A DNA stretch of 64,000 bases from BM714 sp964644525 (GCA_964644525.1 CAZXWC010000001.1:1-64000), one strand, 5' to 3'; positions 8,420 through 17,988 are shown, counted from the stretch's first letter. The notes: generated by a model from the sequence alone, not told the origin. Numbers and translations are program-made.

Positions 8420-9573
8420 TATTTTTGATTGATAACATTCAAAAATTCCAGAAATACAGAATTTGAAAGATCCATCCCCTTTCTAGTCAGAAAAAGTCTT
8501 TCGTTTTCAAAGGCAATAAGTCCGTTTATTTTTAAGTCAATAATGGTTTTTTTAAATGTTGTACCAAAATTTATTTGATGTCTTTCCCCTACCATATTCA
8601 TATCAATGCCGCTTGTCATCCTGAGCCCAAGAAAAATTTCCTCAAACAAAGCATCTCTTTCAGTAAGCGCTTCACTTTCAACAACTGATGATTTGCCCTG
8701 CTTGGCACATTTAACATAATCAACAACACTGCTTGTGTTTTGAAAACGTTTTTTTCCTACAAATGAATGTGCCGCAACCCCAAGTCCAAGATAGCTTCCG
8801 CGCTCCCAATAGTTTTTATTATGCAAGGACTCTCTGCCATTTTTTGCGTAATTTGAAATTTCATATTGATAATAACCTTTAGACTTAAGAAACTCTGTAC
8901 AAAAATGATGCATTTCTCTTTCTTGCTCGTCTTTGGGAAATAATCCAGGATTTTTCTTCTGCATTTCCCTCATAGGAGTATTATTGTTTACAATGAGACC
9001 ATAAGCGGATATATGCTCAGGCGATAATTCATCAACTGCAATTTTCAGGTCCCGCTTCCATATCTCCATATTCTGTCCCGGCAAACCGTAAATCATATCT
9101 ATGTTTATGTTTTTAAAGCCACCCTTCCTTGCATTTTCGAATGCAAGAAGACTTTGCCTGCTTTCGTGCGCCCTTCCTATTGTCTTTAATATATGATCGT
9201 CAAAACTCTGCATTCCTATACTTAATCGATTGTATCCCGCGCTTATCAGCCTCTTTACATCCCTTTGCAGAAGAGATTCCGGATTTGCTTCCATTGTGAT
9301 TTCCGCATTCTTATCAATAGTCGCCTTTCTCTTGATTGCGGAAATAAGCTCTTCATGAAATTCCTCCTTCATAAGGCTGGGTGTTCCTCCCCCGACAAAA
9401 ATACTTTTTATTTCAGAATCCGACAGTAAATCCGAATATATTTCAATTTCACTTAAGAGCGCTTTCTTGTATACATTTGCAGAATCATAGTCATATTTGA
9501 AAGAAACAAAATCACAATATGCGCATTTTTTAATGCAAAACGGTATGTGGACATATACTGACAATTTTTTCAT
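8416..9573 (-). CDS. hemW: HemW, radical-SAM heme chaperone (HemN-like)
   Basis: 385 residues from the ATG that yields MKKLSVYVHIPFC, which follows a GGGGGGG ribosome-binding site. An upstream in-frame start would add 49 residues encoded by a terminator-like hairpin and was rejected. The radical-SAM motif is CIKKCAYCDF, followed by VGGGTPS and the ISAYGLIV region. HemW binds heme and is thought to deliver it to respiratory proteins; it is distinct from the oxygen-independent coproporphyrinogen dehydrogenase it resembles. Order lepA-hemW-hrcA is usual in Firmicutes. Confidence 0.92.
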   Translation of the reverse strand: MKKLSVYVHIPFCIKKCAYCDFVSFKYDYDSANVYKKALLSEIEIYSDLLSDSEIKSIFVGGGTPSLMKEEFHEELISAIKRKATIDKNAEITMEANPESLLQRDVKRLISAGYNRLSIGMQSFDDHILKTIGRAHESRQSLLAFENARKGGFKNINIDMIYGLPGQNMEIWKRDLKIAVDELSPEHISAYGLIVNNNTPMREMQKKNPGLFPKDEQEREMHHFCTEFLKSKGYYQYEISNYAKNGRESLHNKNYWERGSYLGLGVAAHSFVGKKRFQNTSSVVDYVKCAKQGKSSVVESEALTERDALFEEIFLGLRMTSGIDMNMVGERHQINFGTTFKKTIIDLKINGLIAFENERLFLTRKGMDLSNSVFLEFLNVINQKY

Positions 9574-9657
9574 TGAACCCCCCCCTTTACTACAGGCATG
9601 AACCCATTTTCGCGAAAAATAAAAGACCGATGCTAACACTGTTTGAACTACGCCTTT

Positions 9658-9697
9658 AAAAGCTTTCTGTGGCGAACAAACGCCCCGGAAAGCTTTT
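9658..9697 (-). terminator. Terminator-like hairpin between lepA and hemW
   Basis: A perfect outer stem AAAAGCTTTC/GAAAGCTTTT with an inner GGCG/CGCC pairing. The minus-strand U-tract is short (four U within the stem end) while the plus strand has six T, so its strength for lepA termination is uncertain. It could partially attenuate read-through into hemW. Confidence 0.55.
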
Positions 9698-9732
9698 TTC
9701 ACATTAAACAGTACATTCACATCAGTCTTGGC

Positions 9733-11547
9733 TTATTTGTTTTCATTCAATTTCAAAACGGCCAGAAATGCGTCCTGCGGGACTTCCACATTCCCAAGCA
9801 TCCTCATTTTTTTCTTGCCTTCCTTTTGTTTCTCAAGCAATTTTCTCTTTCTTGATATGTCCCCACCATAACATTTTGCCAATACATCCTTTCTCATGGC
9901 CTTTATATTCTCACGTGCAATCACTTTATTTCCTATTGCCGCCTGAATCGGTATTACGAACATATGCCTGGGAATTACATCCTTCAACTTTTCGCACATG
10001 GATCTTCCTCTCTGCACAGCCTTGCTTTCATGCGCAATCATTGAAAAGGCATCCACAACTTCTCTGTTTATCAAAATATCCAGTCTCACCAAATCGGATT
10101 TTCTGTACTCCTTTATACTGTAGTCCAAAGAACCGTATCCTCTTGTCTTCGACTTCAATACATCAAAAAAATCATATATTACTTCATTTAGCGGAAGTTC
10201 ATAATGAAGTATTACTCTATGCTCGTCTATATACTCCATATTCATCAAAGTTCCTCTGCGGTCCTGGCACAGCTCCATAATGTTTCCAACATATTGATTT
10301 GGAAGCATTATGCTGGCATCGACAAGGGGTTCTTCCATGAAGTCGATTTCACTTTCCTTTGGCATATCTGTGGGATTCTGGATTTCAATAATGCTCCCAT
10401 CTGTTTTGATTATTTTGTAAATTACGCTTGGAAGTGTTGCTATCATGTTAAGACCGAATTCACGTTCCAACCTTTGCTGGATTATTTCCAAGTGGAGCAA
10501 TCCGAGAAATCCACATCTATATCCAAAACCCAATGCTACGGAAACTTCCGGTTCATAAACCAACGAAGCGTCATTCAGTTGCAGCTTTTCCAATGCGTCT
10601 CCTATATTTTCATATTTCTCACCCTCAGCGGGATAAATGCCGCAATACACCATTGGGGTCACTTTCTTGTAGCCAGGCAATGCCTTTTCGCATGGGTTTT
10701 TATACAAGGTTATAGTATCTCCCACGCGACAATTTTCAACATTCTTAATACTCGCTGTAAGAAATCCCACATTTCCCGCTTTAAGCTCTTTTTTTGAAAT
10801 CATATTTGGCGAAAAAACTCCCACATCTGTAACTTCAAAAGTTTCACCCGTTGAAACCATCATTATGATGTCCTTGGGAGCTACTTTTCCCTCAACAACC
10901 CTTATATTTGCAACAGCACCCTTGTAGCTATCGTAGTATGAATCGAAAATCAAAGCTTTAAGAGCTTCTTCTTCATCCCCACCAGGCGGAGGAATCTGCT
11001 CCACGATTGCCTTAAGCACTTCTTCAATATTTATACCGTTTTTTGCTGAAATCCTTGGGGCGCTGGATGCATCGATTCCAACTATCTCCTCAATTTCTTC
11101 AATTACCTCTTCAATCCTGGCGCTAGGCAAATCTATTTTATTTATTACAGGCAGTATTTCAAGGTCCTGGTCCACTGCCAAATAAACATTTGCCAATGTT
11201 TGGGCCTCAACTCCCTGACTTGCATCAACAACCAAAATAGCCCCTTCGCATGCCGCCAGGCTCCTGGATACCTCATAATTGAAGTCTACATGTCCAGGTG
11301 TATCTATCAGATTCAAGTAATACTCTTCCCCGTCCTCGTGCTTATAAATCAGTTGTATGCTCTGCAGCTTTATTGTAATTCCCCTTTCCCTTTCAAGCTC
11401 CATATTATCAAGCACCTGGTTCTTCATTTCCCTTTGAGAAATAAGTCCGGTCTTTTCGATCAACCTGTCCGCCAAAGTGGATTTGCCGTGGTCTATATGC
11501 GCTATTATGGAAAAATTCCTTGTTCTCTTTTTATAATCTTCAGCCAT
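9733..11547 (-). CDS. lepA: Elongation factor 4 (LepA), back-translocating GTPase
   Basis: 604 residues, the standard length. G1 is AHIDHGKSTLADRL, G3 is DTPGHVDF, and G4 is NKIDLPSA. Domains II, III and V and the LepA-specific C-terminal domain (ending with the basic KRKLLEKQKEGKKKMR region) follow. It acts on the ribosome during initiation or stalled translocation. The ATG has a GAGGTATTGGC ribosome-binding region. An extended -10 promoter lies at 11587-11592. Confidence 0.98.
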   Translation of the reverse strand: MAEDYKKRTRNFSIIAHIDHGKSTLADRLIEKTGLISQREMKNQVLDNMELERERGITIKLQSIQLIYKHEDGEEYYLNLIDTPGHVDFNYEVSRSLAACEGAILVVDASQGVEAQTLANVYLAVDQDLEILPVINKIDLPSARIEEVIEEIEEIVGIDASSAPRISAKNGINIEEVLKAIVEQIPPPGGDEEEALKALIFDSYYDSYKGAVANIRVVEGKVAPKDIIMMVSTGETFEVTDVGVFSPNMISKKELKAGNVGFLTASIKNVENCRVGDTITLYKNPCEKALPGYKKVTPMVYCGIYPAEGEKYENIGDALEKLQLNDASLVYEPEVSVALGFGYRCGFLGLLHLEIIQQRLEREFGLNMIATLPSVIYKIIKTDGSIIEIQNPTDMPKESEIDFMEEPLVDASIMLPNQYVGNIMELCQDRRGTLMNMEYIDEHRVILHYELPLNEVIYDFFDVLKSKTRGYGSLDYSIKEYRKSDLVRLDILINREVVDAFSMIAHESKAVQRGRSMCEKLKDVIPRHMFVIPIQAAIGNKVIARENIKAMRKDVLAKCYGGDISRKRKLLEKQKEGKKKMRMLGNVEVPQDAFLAVLKLNENK

Positions 11548-11586
11548 GCCAATACCTCCTCAAATACTCTTGAAATTGCTCCATTC

Positions 11587-11592
11587 ATTATA
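11587..11592 (-). promoter_or_regulatory. Extended -10 element upstream of lepA
   Basis: TGTTATAAT on the minus strand gives a TG-N extended -10 with a perfect TATAAT, about 40 bases before the lepA start. No convincing -35 at 17 bases. Confidence 0.45.
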
Positions 11593-11639
11593 ACACAGGT
11601 CAACTTTAGCGTATAGTTTTAGAATCGCCAAAGTCTTTC

Positions 11640-11668
11640 TTGCATTATGTATTTTATCATGGTAAAAT
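11640..11668 (+). promoter_or_regulatory. Predicted promoter of rpsT
   Basis: TTGCAT (11640-11645), exactly 17 bases, then TAAAAT (11663-11668), about 37 bases upstream of the rpsT ATG. Divergent from the lepA promoter. Confidence 0.65.
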
Positions 11669-11705
11669 ATCCTTTGTCAGTTAGATTACAAGGGGGTGAA
11701 TGAAA

Positions 11706-11978
11706 ATGGCAAATATCAAATCAGCAAAGAAACGCATTACTGTCATTAAACGAAAATCTGTGGAAAACAAAAGCATCAGGTCAAGCGTAAAAACAGCAAT
11801 CAGAAAATTTAACGAAGCTGTTGAATCAGGTGACGCTACTTTGGCAGCAAATGAATTCATTTCTGCCGAGAAAACCATTAATCAAGCGGCAAGTAAGAAT
11901 GTTTTTCATAAAAACAACGCTTCAAGAAAAGTTTCAAGTCTCGAAAGAAAACTTAACAATCTTAAAAACGTTCAATAA
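11706..11978 (+). CDS. rpsT: 30S ribosomal protein S20
   Basis: 90 residues beginning MANIKSAKKRITVIKR, the S20 signature, rich in Lys and Ala with the helical C-terminus KNVFHKNNASRKVSSL. S20 binds 16S rRNA early in assembly. The second ATG is chosen because it lies seven bases after GGGGGTG. A single-gene unit: promoter at 11640 and a bidirectional terminator at 12023. Convergent with holA. Confidence 0.97.
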   Translation: MANIKSAKKRITVIKRKSVENKSIRSSVKTAIRKFNEAVESGDATLAANEFISAEKTINQAASKNVFHKNNASRKVSSLERKLNNLKNVQ

Positions 11979-12022
11979 TTCGCGAAAAACAATTTTCCCC
12001 ATTGTAATTCGCTAAGCAAATA

Positions 12023-12052
12023 AAAAGCCTCTTCCATACGGAAGAGGCTTTT
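12023..12052. terminator. Bidirectional terminator shared by rpsT and holA
   Basis: A perfect 13-bp stem, AAAAGCCTCTTCC / GGAAGAGGCTTTT, around the loop ATAC, with A and T tracts on both sides. It ends rpsT on the plus strand and the comEC-holA unit on the minus strand. Confidence 0.95.
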
Positions 12053-12062
12053 CTGACAGTTT

Positions 12063-13103
12063 TTATGCATAATTTCTTTCATATATCAAATTGCCTATTT
12101 CGCAAACAAGCACTTCGATGGACATTCGCTTTTGACTTGAAAATGATTTGCATTTCAATTCCGTTTTCATGCACGAATCCATAATCTTTTCTATGGTTGC
12201 CATATCAAGTTTTTCACCTTGCCTCAGTGTTTTTTTATAAACAAAATCACTCTTTATTTTCAAAGTCTTCATGGTTTCGTTTTTTGAAAACCCGTTTCCC
12301 GTCATGCTCTTGACCTTCATTATTTGTCTAAAATGCCGACTGATCATAAAAAGTATTTTTATTTCGGATTCACCCATTTCACACAATATTTCCAAATTTT
12401 TAAGAGCATATGCCGTTTTACCTTCAGAAATGCTATCCGTAAACTTGAATATGTTGGCTTCCTCTCTTATGTTTAATAATCCGGCAAAATCATTATTTTC
12501 TATGACCGTCCTGCCATTAAGTCTGCCAATCAATTTTTTTATTTTGCTTTCCGAATCATACAGATTTCCCGGCCTTTCTTTATTAAAATATCCCAATTGC
12601 TGAATCAACTTCCTCTTGTCGGCTTTTGAAATTGAAATTCCATTTGTATAAAAAAAATCTTCAAGCCATTCATCATACCTTTCATGTGAAAACCTCTTTG
12701 TTTCTATTACAAGCTTCATTTTTTTAAAATATTTGTAGACAAAACTTCTTTTGTCTACCCGTTCATTAAGCAAAAGCAGCATCGTCGATTCAGGAACCTT
12801 TTCAATAAAATTATCCATATCTTCTTTACTTTTAAAGCTTTCAGAGGCAATTTTAATAAAATCCTCCACAACAACCACCCTATGTCCACACATAAATGGA
12901 AGTGTGACTACCTTTTCCTCAATTTCCCTTATATTCGTTATTTGTTCAAGCTTATGAAAATTTAGCTCCATCACACATCCGTCCAAGTATTTATTTGAAA
13001 TATGTTCGACAAATTTATCTGCAATATATTTTTCATCTCCTTCTATAAAAAAAACTCTTTGTCCGAAAGAATCCGGCAATCCCGTTAATTTATTCAAGTC
13101 CAT
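12063..13103 (-). CDS. holA: DNA polymerase III subunit delta (HolA)
   Basis: 346 residues from the ATG giving MDLNKLTGLPDSFGQ, which has an AGGAG ribosome-binding site; a longer in-frame start adds 21 atypical residues from within comEC. Family features are the N-terminal FFIEGDEKYIADKFVE segment (degenerate Walker region), the C-terminal LGYFNKERPGNL region, and the ILFMISRHFRQIMKVK helices typical of the Firmicute delta subunit. It opens the sliding clamp in the clamp loader. It overlaps the end of comEC by 14 bases and lies next to rpsT, the usual Firmicute arrangement. Confidence 0.92.
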   Translation of the reverse strand: MDLNKLTGLPDSFGQRVFFIEGDEKYIADKFVEHISNKYLDGCVMELNFHKLEQITNIREIEEKVVTLPFMCGHRVVVVEDFIKIASESFKSKEDMDNFIEKVPESTMLLLLNERVDKRSFVYKYFKKMKLVIETKRFSHERYDEWLEDFFYTNGISISKADKRKLIQQLGYFNKERPGNLYDSESKIKKLIGRLNGRTVIENNDFAGLLNIREEANIFKFTDSISEGKTAYALKNLEILCEMGESEIKILFMISRHFRQIMKVKSMTGNGFSKNETMKTLKIKSDFVYKKTLRQGEKLDMATIEKIMDSCMKTELKCKSFSSQKRMSIEVLVCEIGNLIYERNYA

Positions 13104-15435
13104 ATTCTTCACTCCTGTTTGAAAAATGACTTTTGATAATATACTTTTCCAAGCCGTTTGTTTCAATTAAAATAGCCCCATCGTCGTCAGTTCTATATAT
13201 GTCAATTCCATATCCTTTATATCTCTTTATAATACTTGGGGCCGGGTGTCCGAAAAAATTCTTGCCAACCTGCACAACTACTGTTTCCGGAGCAAAAGAT
13301 TCCAAAAGAACTTCGGTATTCGATGTTTTGCTTCCATGGTGGCTTGCCTTAATTAAATCTATATCCTCTGTGTTATCAGATGCCAAACGTTTTTCGGCTT
13401 CCTTTTCTATGTCTCCTGTCAGTAAAAGCTCAAAATCTCTGTAATCCACCAAAAGCACAATAGAATCGTCATTTTCCGTTACATGAAAATCCGACTTTCC
13501 CAGAGCCTTACAAACATTTAAAACTTTTATTGTCAAGCCATCCATTTCAAGGGACTGCCCAGCTTTTGCAAAAATTACCGAATTCCCTTTCTCCTTCATT
13601 TTCATTACAATTTCATTTTTTATGTTTTCGTTTTCCCACGCAATTTCTTTCAATAGAATTGTATCAATCCGTCCCTTATCTACCAGTTCAACAAATCCAC
13701 CGTAATGATCTTCATGATAATGCGTCAATACTGCAAGATCTATTCGCCCTATTCCATCTTTCAGTAAAATATCTTCAATATTTTTATCCCCACTTCCACT
13801 GTCGACTAAAATTTTTCTGTCGTCTTTGGTTCTAAGAAGTATGCAGTCGCCCTGCCCCACGTCGTAAAAGGTTATTTCAATCCGATCTTTTCCAACGGCA
13901 ATTGAAGGAACAGCCGTTATTATCATAATTGCAACAAAAACAGACGCCACCCTTTTCATCCTGTCTGCCCTTATAATAAAATCTTTTCTCGATTGTAACA
14001 CAAACAATATACAAATGCCGTAATAGAGTCCCATTGCACCTTTTCCCATAGACGGCAATTCTAAATATGCCCAGGAAAGTCCTGCCGATGCCTCCGAAAA
14101 CCAATCCAGCGCCCCCATAGCCAAGTCGACTGGAAATGCCAGTGCATAGGGAACAACCGGAATGGAAAAACGGACGGCTATTGCAAAAATATACAGAAAT
14201 GGCTGCCAAAGCCCCATCAATATAATTGCCGGCACATTCGCAATAATGGAAACAATAGATATGTAATTAAAATGCCATATTATGATTGGCGCGATGCCTA
14301 TCTGCACTGCCAAAGATATAAGCAAAGCTTTGACAAACATGTTTTGCGAATTGTTCCATTTTCTGATTGCCGGATAAATGAAATGAATTGACGCAACAGC
14401 TCCGAATGACAATTGAAAACCCGGCGAATAAAGCTGATACGGATTCAATGTCAAAACAATCAAAGCTGCAACAAGTAAAGAATTAAGCAAATCATATTTA
14501 CGTATTGCAATCCTCGAAATGGCAAGTACGCAAATAAAAATAAAAGCTCTTACTGCAGAAACAGGAAAACCGGTTATAGAAATGAAGCCGAAAACAAGGA
14601 CTATAACCGCAACTAATTTAAGCCAACGGTTTTTAAAATGTAGAAAATCAAACAATTTAATTAAAAATCCATATAATATGGCAATATGCAGACCCGAAAC
14701 CGCAAAAAGGTGTGAGAGTCCAGACATACCAATATTTTTTTCCTGTTTTTCGCTTAAAAGACTTGTATCACCAAAAACCAACGATGCAAAATACGCCAAG
14801 CTTCTATCTCCAATGTATTCTTTTGATCCTGTAAGTATTTCGTCTTTAATTTCAACAGGATCAAAATTACCATCTGCCGGGACCACTTCAATAATGCTTG
14901 ATTTGTCTAAAAAACTAACTTTTTCAAAACCCTTGTACAAGCCATACATTCTGTAATCGAAACCATTAGGATTCTTTGGTTTGCTTTCTTCATTAAGCCT
15001 GCCTTTATATTTTACATAGCTGTGCCTGTATTCCGAAAGGTCGGCATCCGCCAAAAGCAATATAGTCGCCTCTGCATCACGATATCCATCTTTAGCATTT
15101 ACACCTAATACTTTTAAAACCAACTTGCCCTTATTACCGTATTCAGGTCCGTATGTGTATCCATAAACCTCAACTTCACCATTGCCTAAAACCTGGTTCT
15201 GCATTTCTCCCGACACATAAAAGGACAATGCCATTCCCAATAACAGTCCCGCAAGAGCTATTGAAAGACGCTTGAGACTTTCTTTCGTCCACCCGAATAC
15301 ATATAAAAGACATAAAATCAGCAAAGTAAACCCGTTCATAAACACTGTTAAACTATCAAGCAAAACCAACATACCGATTAAATATGAAAATATGAATAAA
15401 GCCAATGGTCTTCTCAAAACGACACCCCGATTCAA
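13090..15435 (-). CDS. comEC: DNA internalisation-related competence protein ComEC/Rec2
   Basis: 781 residues. The N-terminal region is a multi-pass membrane segment followed by a soluble DUF4131-like region. The polytopic competence domain follows (SGLSHLFAVSGLHIAILYG, typical of ComEC, about residues 230-250). The C-terminal metallo-beta-lactamase domain begins ITFYDVGQGDCILL and carries the HYHEDHYGG metal motif. It forms the transmembrane channel for single-stranded DNA in transformation. No ATG is available. A TTG at 15435 gives this length; a TTG six codons later is better placed, 5 bases after GGGGTG. The start lies 14 bases past the methyltransferase stop. Confidence 0.93.
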   Translation of the reverse strand: MNRGVVLRRPLALFIFSYLIGMLVLLDSLTVFMNGFTLLILCLLYVFGWTKESLKRLSIALAGLLLGMALSFYVSGEMQNQVLGNGEVEVYGYTYGPEYGNKGKLVLKVLGVNAKDGYRDAEATILLLADADLSEYRHSYVKYKGRLNEESKPKNPNGFDYRMYGLYKGFEKVSFLDKSSIIEVVPADGNFDPVEIKDEILTGSKEYIGDRSLAYFASLVFGDTSLLSEKQEKNIGMSGLSHLFAVSGLHIAILYGFLIKLFDFLHFKNRWLKLVAVIVLVFGFISITGFPVSAVRAFIFICVLAISRIAIRKYDLLNSLLVAALIVLTLNPYQLYSPGFQLSFGAVASIHFIYPAIRKWNNSQNMFVKALLISLAVQIGIAPIIIWHFNYISIVSIIANVPAIILMGLWQPFLYIFAIAVRFSIPVVPYALAFPVDLAMGALDWFSEASAGLSWAYLELPSMGKGAMGLYYGICILFVLQSRKDFIIRADRMKRVASVFVAIMIITAVPSIAVGKDRIEITFYDVGQGDCILLRTKDDRKILVDSGSGDKNIEDILLKDGIGRIDLAVLTHYHEDHYGGFVELVDKGRIDTILLKEIAWENENIKNEIVMKMKEKGNSVIFAKAGQSLEMDGLTIKVLNVCKALGKSDFHVTENDDSIVLLVDYRDFELLLTGDIEKEAEKRLASDNTEDIDLIKASHHGSKTSNTEVLLESFAPETVVVQVGKNFFGHPAPSIIKRYKGYGIDIYRTDDDGAILIETNGLEKYIIKSHFSNRSEEYGLE

Positions 15436-15449
15436 AACATTTTTCTATT

Positions 15450-17501
15450 TCAATCTTTTTTCTTAAATGCTGATATTGCGGTTTTTTCCTTTCCTTGCAG
15501 TTTGTATAGGTTGCAGATAAAATCATCAATAATACTTTCGTCCCTTTCTCTGCAATCGTGCATAGAAGAAAGCCATTCAACCGATTGTTCCGTTAAATGG
15601 GGAATCGGTATCCTCATCAGAGGAGTATGATACAGTTCAAGCTGCCTGCCTTTTCTTTTGCCATTGTTCTTTAACCAAAAGTAAACAACACTCGAATTCA
15701 ATATACAACATAGCGCTTTCATGTGTTTTGAGTCCTTCTTTCCTTTTATGAAATATATGTCTGCGCTTCCGTAGCAATTTTTTTCAGTATAAACGAAACG
15801 ATTTTCAAAAGCCCTGTGTGGAACCATTATTTTTGATCCGATGAATATGTCTTCGTCTCTCGGCCATTGCAACTCGTACCAATGCCTTGCGCCGTTTATT
15901 ACTTCCCTTCTCTTTGAAAGAATATCCTTGTAGGGGTCGAGGTGTTCAAGAACTGCATCAACATATCCTTTTTCTTCTTTACCCATTTTACCGCCTGTGA
16001 CATACAGTAGCAGCCTTTTAGAATCTTTAAGTGAATACCTTCCTATGTCCGAATTCTTATAGAATGGCTTTAGGAATATCGAATTCCTAAGATTTTCCGG
16101 AACACTGCCCATTGATTCAAATACATACACGGGTTCATTCGATGATATTTTTCCTTTTGCCGCCTCAATGTTCCTTTTGTTTGTTCTGTCGCATCCCGAT
16201 ACAAGCCCCTGCCTCACTTGGCAAAAATCACCCAATGAAAACTTTGCATTTCGTCTTATGCTCATTGAGGCATCCTTGAAGATAACATTTTCATACAATA
16301 CTATGTTTCCGTCAAAATCGTATATGGATTCTCCATCTATATTTTGCATTTCTGCTTTTTCTATGGCTTGTTCAAAACAGTCCGTTTTCCCACTTGCAAT
16401 TTTAAGCACTGTTTTTTCTCCATATGCCGGTTTCTTTTGAATTGTAAAAAGCATATTATGCTGACCTTTTGCCGAATTGAAAATTTCCACATCGTCAAGC
16501 ATACATATTTCTTTAAAAAAGGCATTATCTTTTAAGAATCTCCTGAGTTTTCTTGCTCCATCAGCAGTCGTAAAATAATTTGTAGTTACATATGACACAA
16601 CTCCCCCCGGCTTCAACATTTCAAGAGCTTTATAAATGAAATAGTAAAAATAATCCATTTTTGCTTCGTAGAAACGTTCGCCGAAATCCGACTTTCTCGC
16701 TTGCTTAAATATACCCATGTTGCCTTTCTCCCCAAGATATGGAGGATTGCCCAAAAACAGATCATAATCATCGCCAAGCCATGAATCCGAAACTGCATTT
16801 TCTGTGAAAATCCCGGGATTAATGCTTCCAATATCAAAACCATCCAAAAAACGATTCAAAAGCACAATCAGAAACAACTCTAGCCCCTGCTTGTGTAAAT
16901 CGTTGGCAAAAAAACCTTTGTTGACTTGTTTCAACAATATTCCCTTTATTTCCTTTTCTGAAGAAATGCATGTTTTCAAAGCTCTTTCCATTACAGAGAG
17001 CATTTTTAGCAAAAAAAGCCCGGACCCTGCGGAAATATCCATGGTTCTTATGACTATATCACGGTTATCCTTCAATATACTCCCCAAGCCATCGTAGAAT
17101 TTTCCACAGTCTGGTCCGTATACGCCTTTTTTTTCAAAGTCTTTTTCAAGAGCATAGAAAAGACCACTTTTAACCAAATAAGCCGCAACAGGCTCCGGCG
17201 TATATACGCTGGCCGTTGAAATGCGCAAGGATTCATCCATGTATTCCTGCAATGCCAATCCATGCAGATATTCGCCCCTTTGCTTAAAGAATAAATCCGG
17301 GGCAATATTTTGAACTATGTCAAAGTCAAGCTTGCAAGCATAATCCCTTCCCAAGTGGGCGTGTATGAATTCTCTGTATTCTTCCCTGTCCACTCCAAAT
17401 TCGCAAAGCAAGCGATTCCTGAGCCATCCCAGGTAGGCTTCTTCCGAATCAAAATTCATATATGCTTTTTCCTTTTTTTTATTCCTTTTCCTTTTGCCCA
17501 T
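15450..17501 (-). CDS. Solitary N6-adenine DNA methyltransferase (Eco57I/TaqI-like class)
   Basis: 683 residues with a Lys/Arg-rich N-terminus. A motif X-like YTPEPVAAYLV sits at about 100, SAM motif I DISAGSGLFLL at 155-165, and catalytic motif IV GNPPY at 251-255, which defines amino-methyltransferases acting on adenine N6. The C-terminal part resembles the target-recognition region of type IIG/Eco57I enzymes. No endonuclease motif is evident and no restriction gene is adjacent, so this looks like an orphan methyltransferase, possibly regulatory like the clostridial CamA enzyme, though identity with CamA is not shown. AAGGAG precedes the ATG; a second ATG 14 codons on is possible. The terminator at 17522-17555 lies just upstream of its start. 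Confidence 0.82.
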   Translation of the reverse strand: MGKRKRNKKKEKAYMNFDSEEAYLGWLRNRLLCEFGVDREEYREFIHAHLGRDYACKLDFDIVQNIAPDLFFKQRGEYLHGLALQEYMDESLRISTASVYTPEPVAAYLVKSGLFYALEKDFEKKGVYGPDCGKFYDGLGSILKDNRDIVIRTMDISAGSGLFLLKMLSVMERALKTCISSEKEIKGILLKQVNKGFFANDLHKQGLELFLIVLLNRFLDGFDIGSINPGIFTENAVSDSWLGDDYDLFLGNPPYLGEKGNMGIFKQARKSDFGERFYEAKMDYFYYFIYKALEMLKPGGVVSYVTTNYFTTADGARKLRRFLKDNAFFKEICMLDDVEIFNSAKGQHNMLFTIQKKPAYGEKTVLKIASGKTDCFEQAIEKAEMQNIDGESIYDFDGNIVLYENVIFKDASMSIRRNAKFSLGDFCQVRQGLVSGCDRTNKRNIEAAKGKISSNEPVYVFESMGSVPENLRNSIFLKPFYKNSDIGRYSLKDSKRLLLYVTGGKMGKEEKGYVDAVLEHLDPYKDILSKRREVINGARHWYELQWPRDEDIFIGSKIMVPHRAFENRFVYTEKNCYGSADIYFIKGKKDSKHMKALCCILNSSVVYFWLKNNGKRKGRQLELYHTPLMRIPIPHLTEQSVEWLSSMHDCRERDESIIDDFICNLYKLQGKEKTAISAFKKKD

Positions 17502-17521
17502 AATTTCTCCTTGTTCAAATC

Positions 17522-17555
17522 AAAAAATCTTAGTATCGCAATACTAAGATTTTTT
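17522..17555. terminator. Strong hairpin terminator overlapping the stop of the 128-residue gene
   Basis: Stem AAAAAATCTTAGTAT / ATACTAAGATTTTTT, perfect over 15 bp with loop CGCA. It contains the stop codon of the minus-strand gene ending at 17544 and lies only about 20 bases before the methyltransferase start. Transcription of the methyltransferase-comEC-holA set must come from read-through or from a promoter hidden here. Confidence 0.9.
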
Positions 17556-17930
17556 TACAATATACATTCCAGGACCGACCTTGCTTACTCCATCCATGCT
17601 TTCCACTGTGCGATTCACAAGCAAATCGATGTCTTTGATTTTTGTGTCGATGCCTTTTTTCTTCAAATACTTCATGATTGTAAGCAATCTTATTGGGTAA
17701 GTGCAGGGATTTTTGAAATAAGGATGCTTTTTTATCAAATGCTCTATCTTTTCAGACTCTTTTTCGTAATAACTTATGGTTTCATAGCTCAACAGATTCT
17801 CAACCTCTTCTATATAAGCCTCAAGTTTGCCTTTGTCGTCTTTTTTAATCAATTCTTTTATATCTCTTAAAAGCTTTTCAAACTTGACCGGCTTGGAACT
17901 ATCGCTTTTATCCGCTAGCGGAACTTCCAT
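17544..17930 (-). CDS. Uncharacterised 128-residue protein
   Basis: I do not recognise this family. The protein is highly charged, with a Lys/Glu-rich predicted helical N-terminal half (residues about 15-75). A segment with conserved-looking aromatic and proline residues follows (HPYFKNPCTYPIRLLTIMKYL), and the end is a compact region with GVSKVGPGMYIVKK. No signal peptide or membrane segment. It has a good promoter (17960-17988), AAAGGAG nine bases before the ATG, and its own terminator, so it is probably an independently expressed single gene. Confidence 0.75.
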   Translation of the reverse strand: MEVPLADKSDSSKPVKFEKLLRDIKELIKKDDKGKLEAYIEEVENLLSYETISYYEKESEKIEHLIKKHPYFKNPCTYPIRLLTIMKYLKKKGIDTKIKDIDLLVNRTVESMDGVSKVGPGMYIVKKS

Positions 17931-17959
17931 TTAATCATACTCCTTTCACAATCAATACA

Positions 17960-17988
17960 ATACTACACTCAAATATTATTTCTGTCAA
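17960..17988 (-). promoter_or_regulatory. Near-consensus promoter for the 128-residue gene
   Basis: TTGACA (17983-17988), 17 bases, TAGTAT (17960-17965) on the minus strand; the -35 overlaps the stop codon of the DUF4177 gene. Confidence 0.7.

Noticed and set aside
9574..9720. A 49-residue N-terminal extension of HemW
   Set aside because: It is encoded by the lepA-hemW intergenic hairpin and lacks homology to HemW; the ATG at 9573 has a strong ribosome-binding site directly before the family start.
9768..10797. Two long plus-strand frames (170 and 197 codons) inside lepA
   Set aside because: They lie entirely within lepA on the other strand, with composition biased to His, Phe and Ser; LepA is intact.
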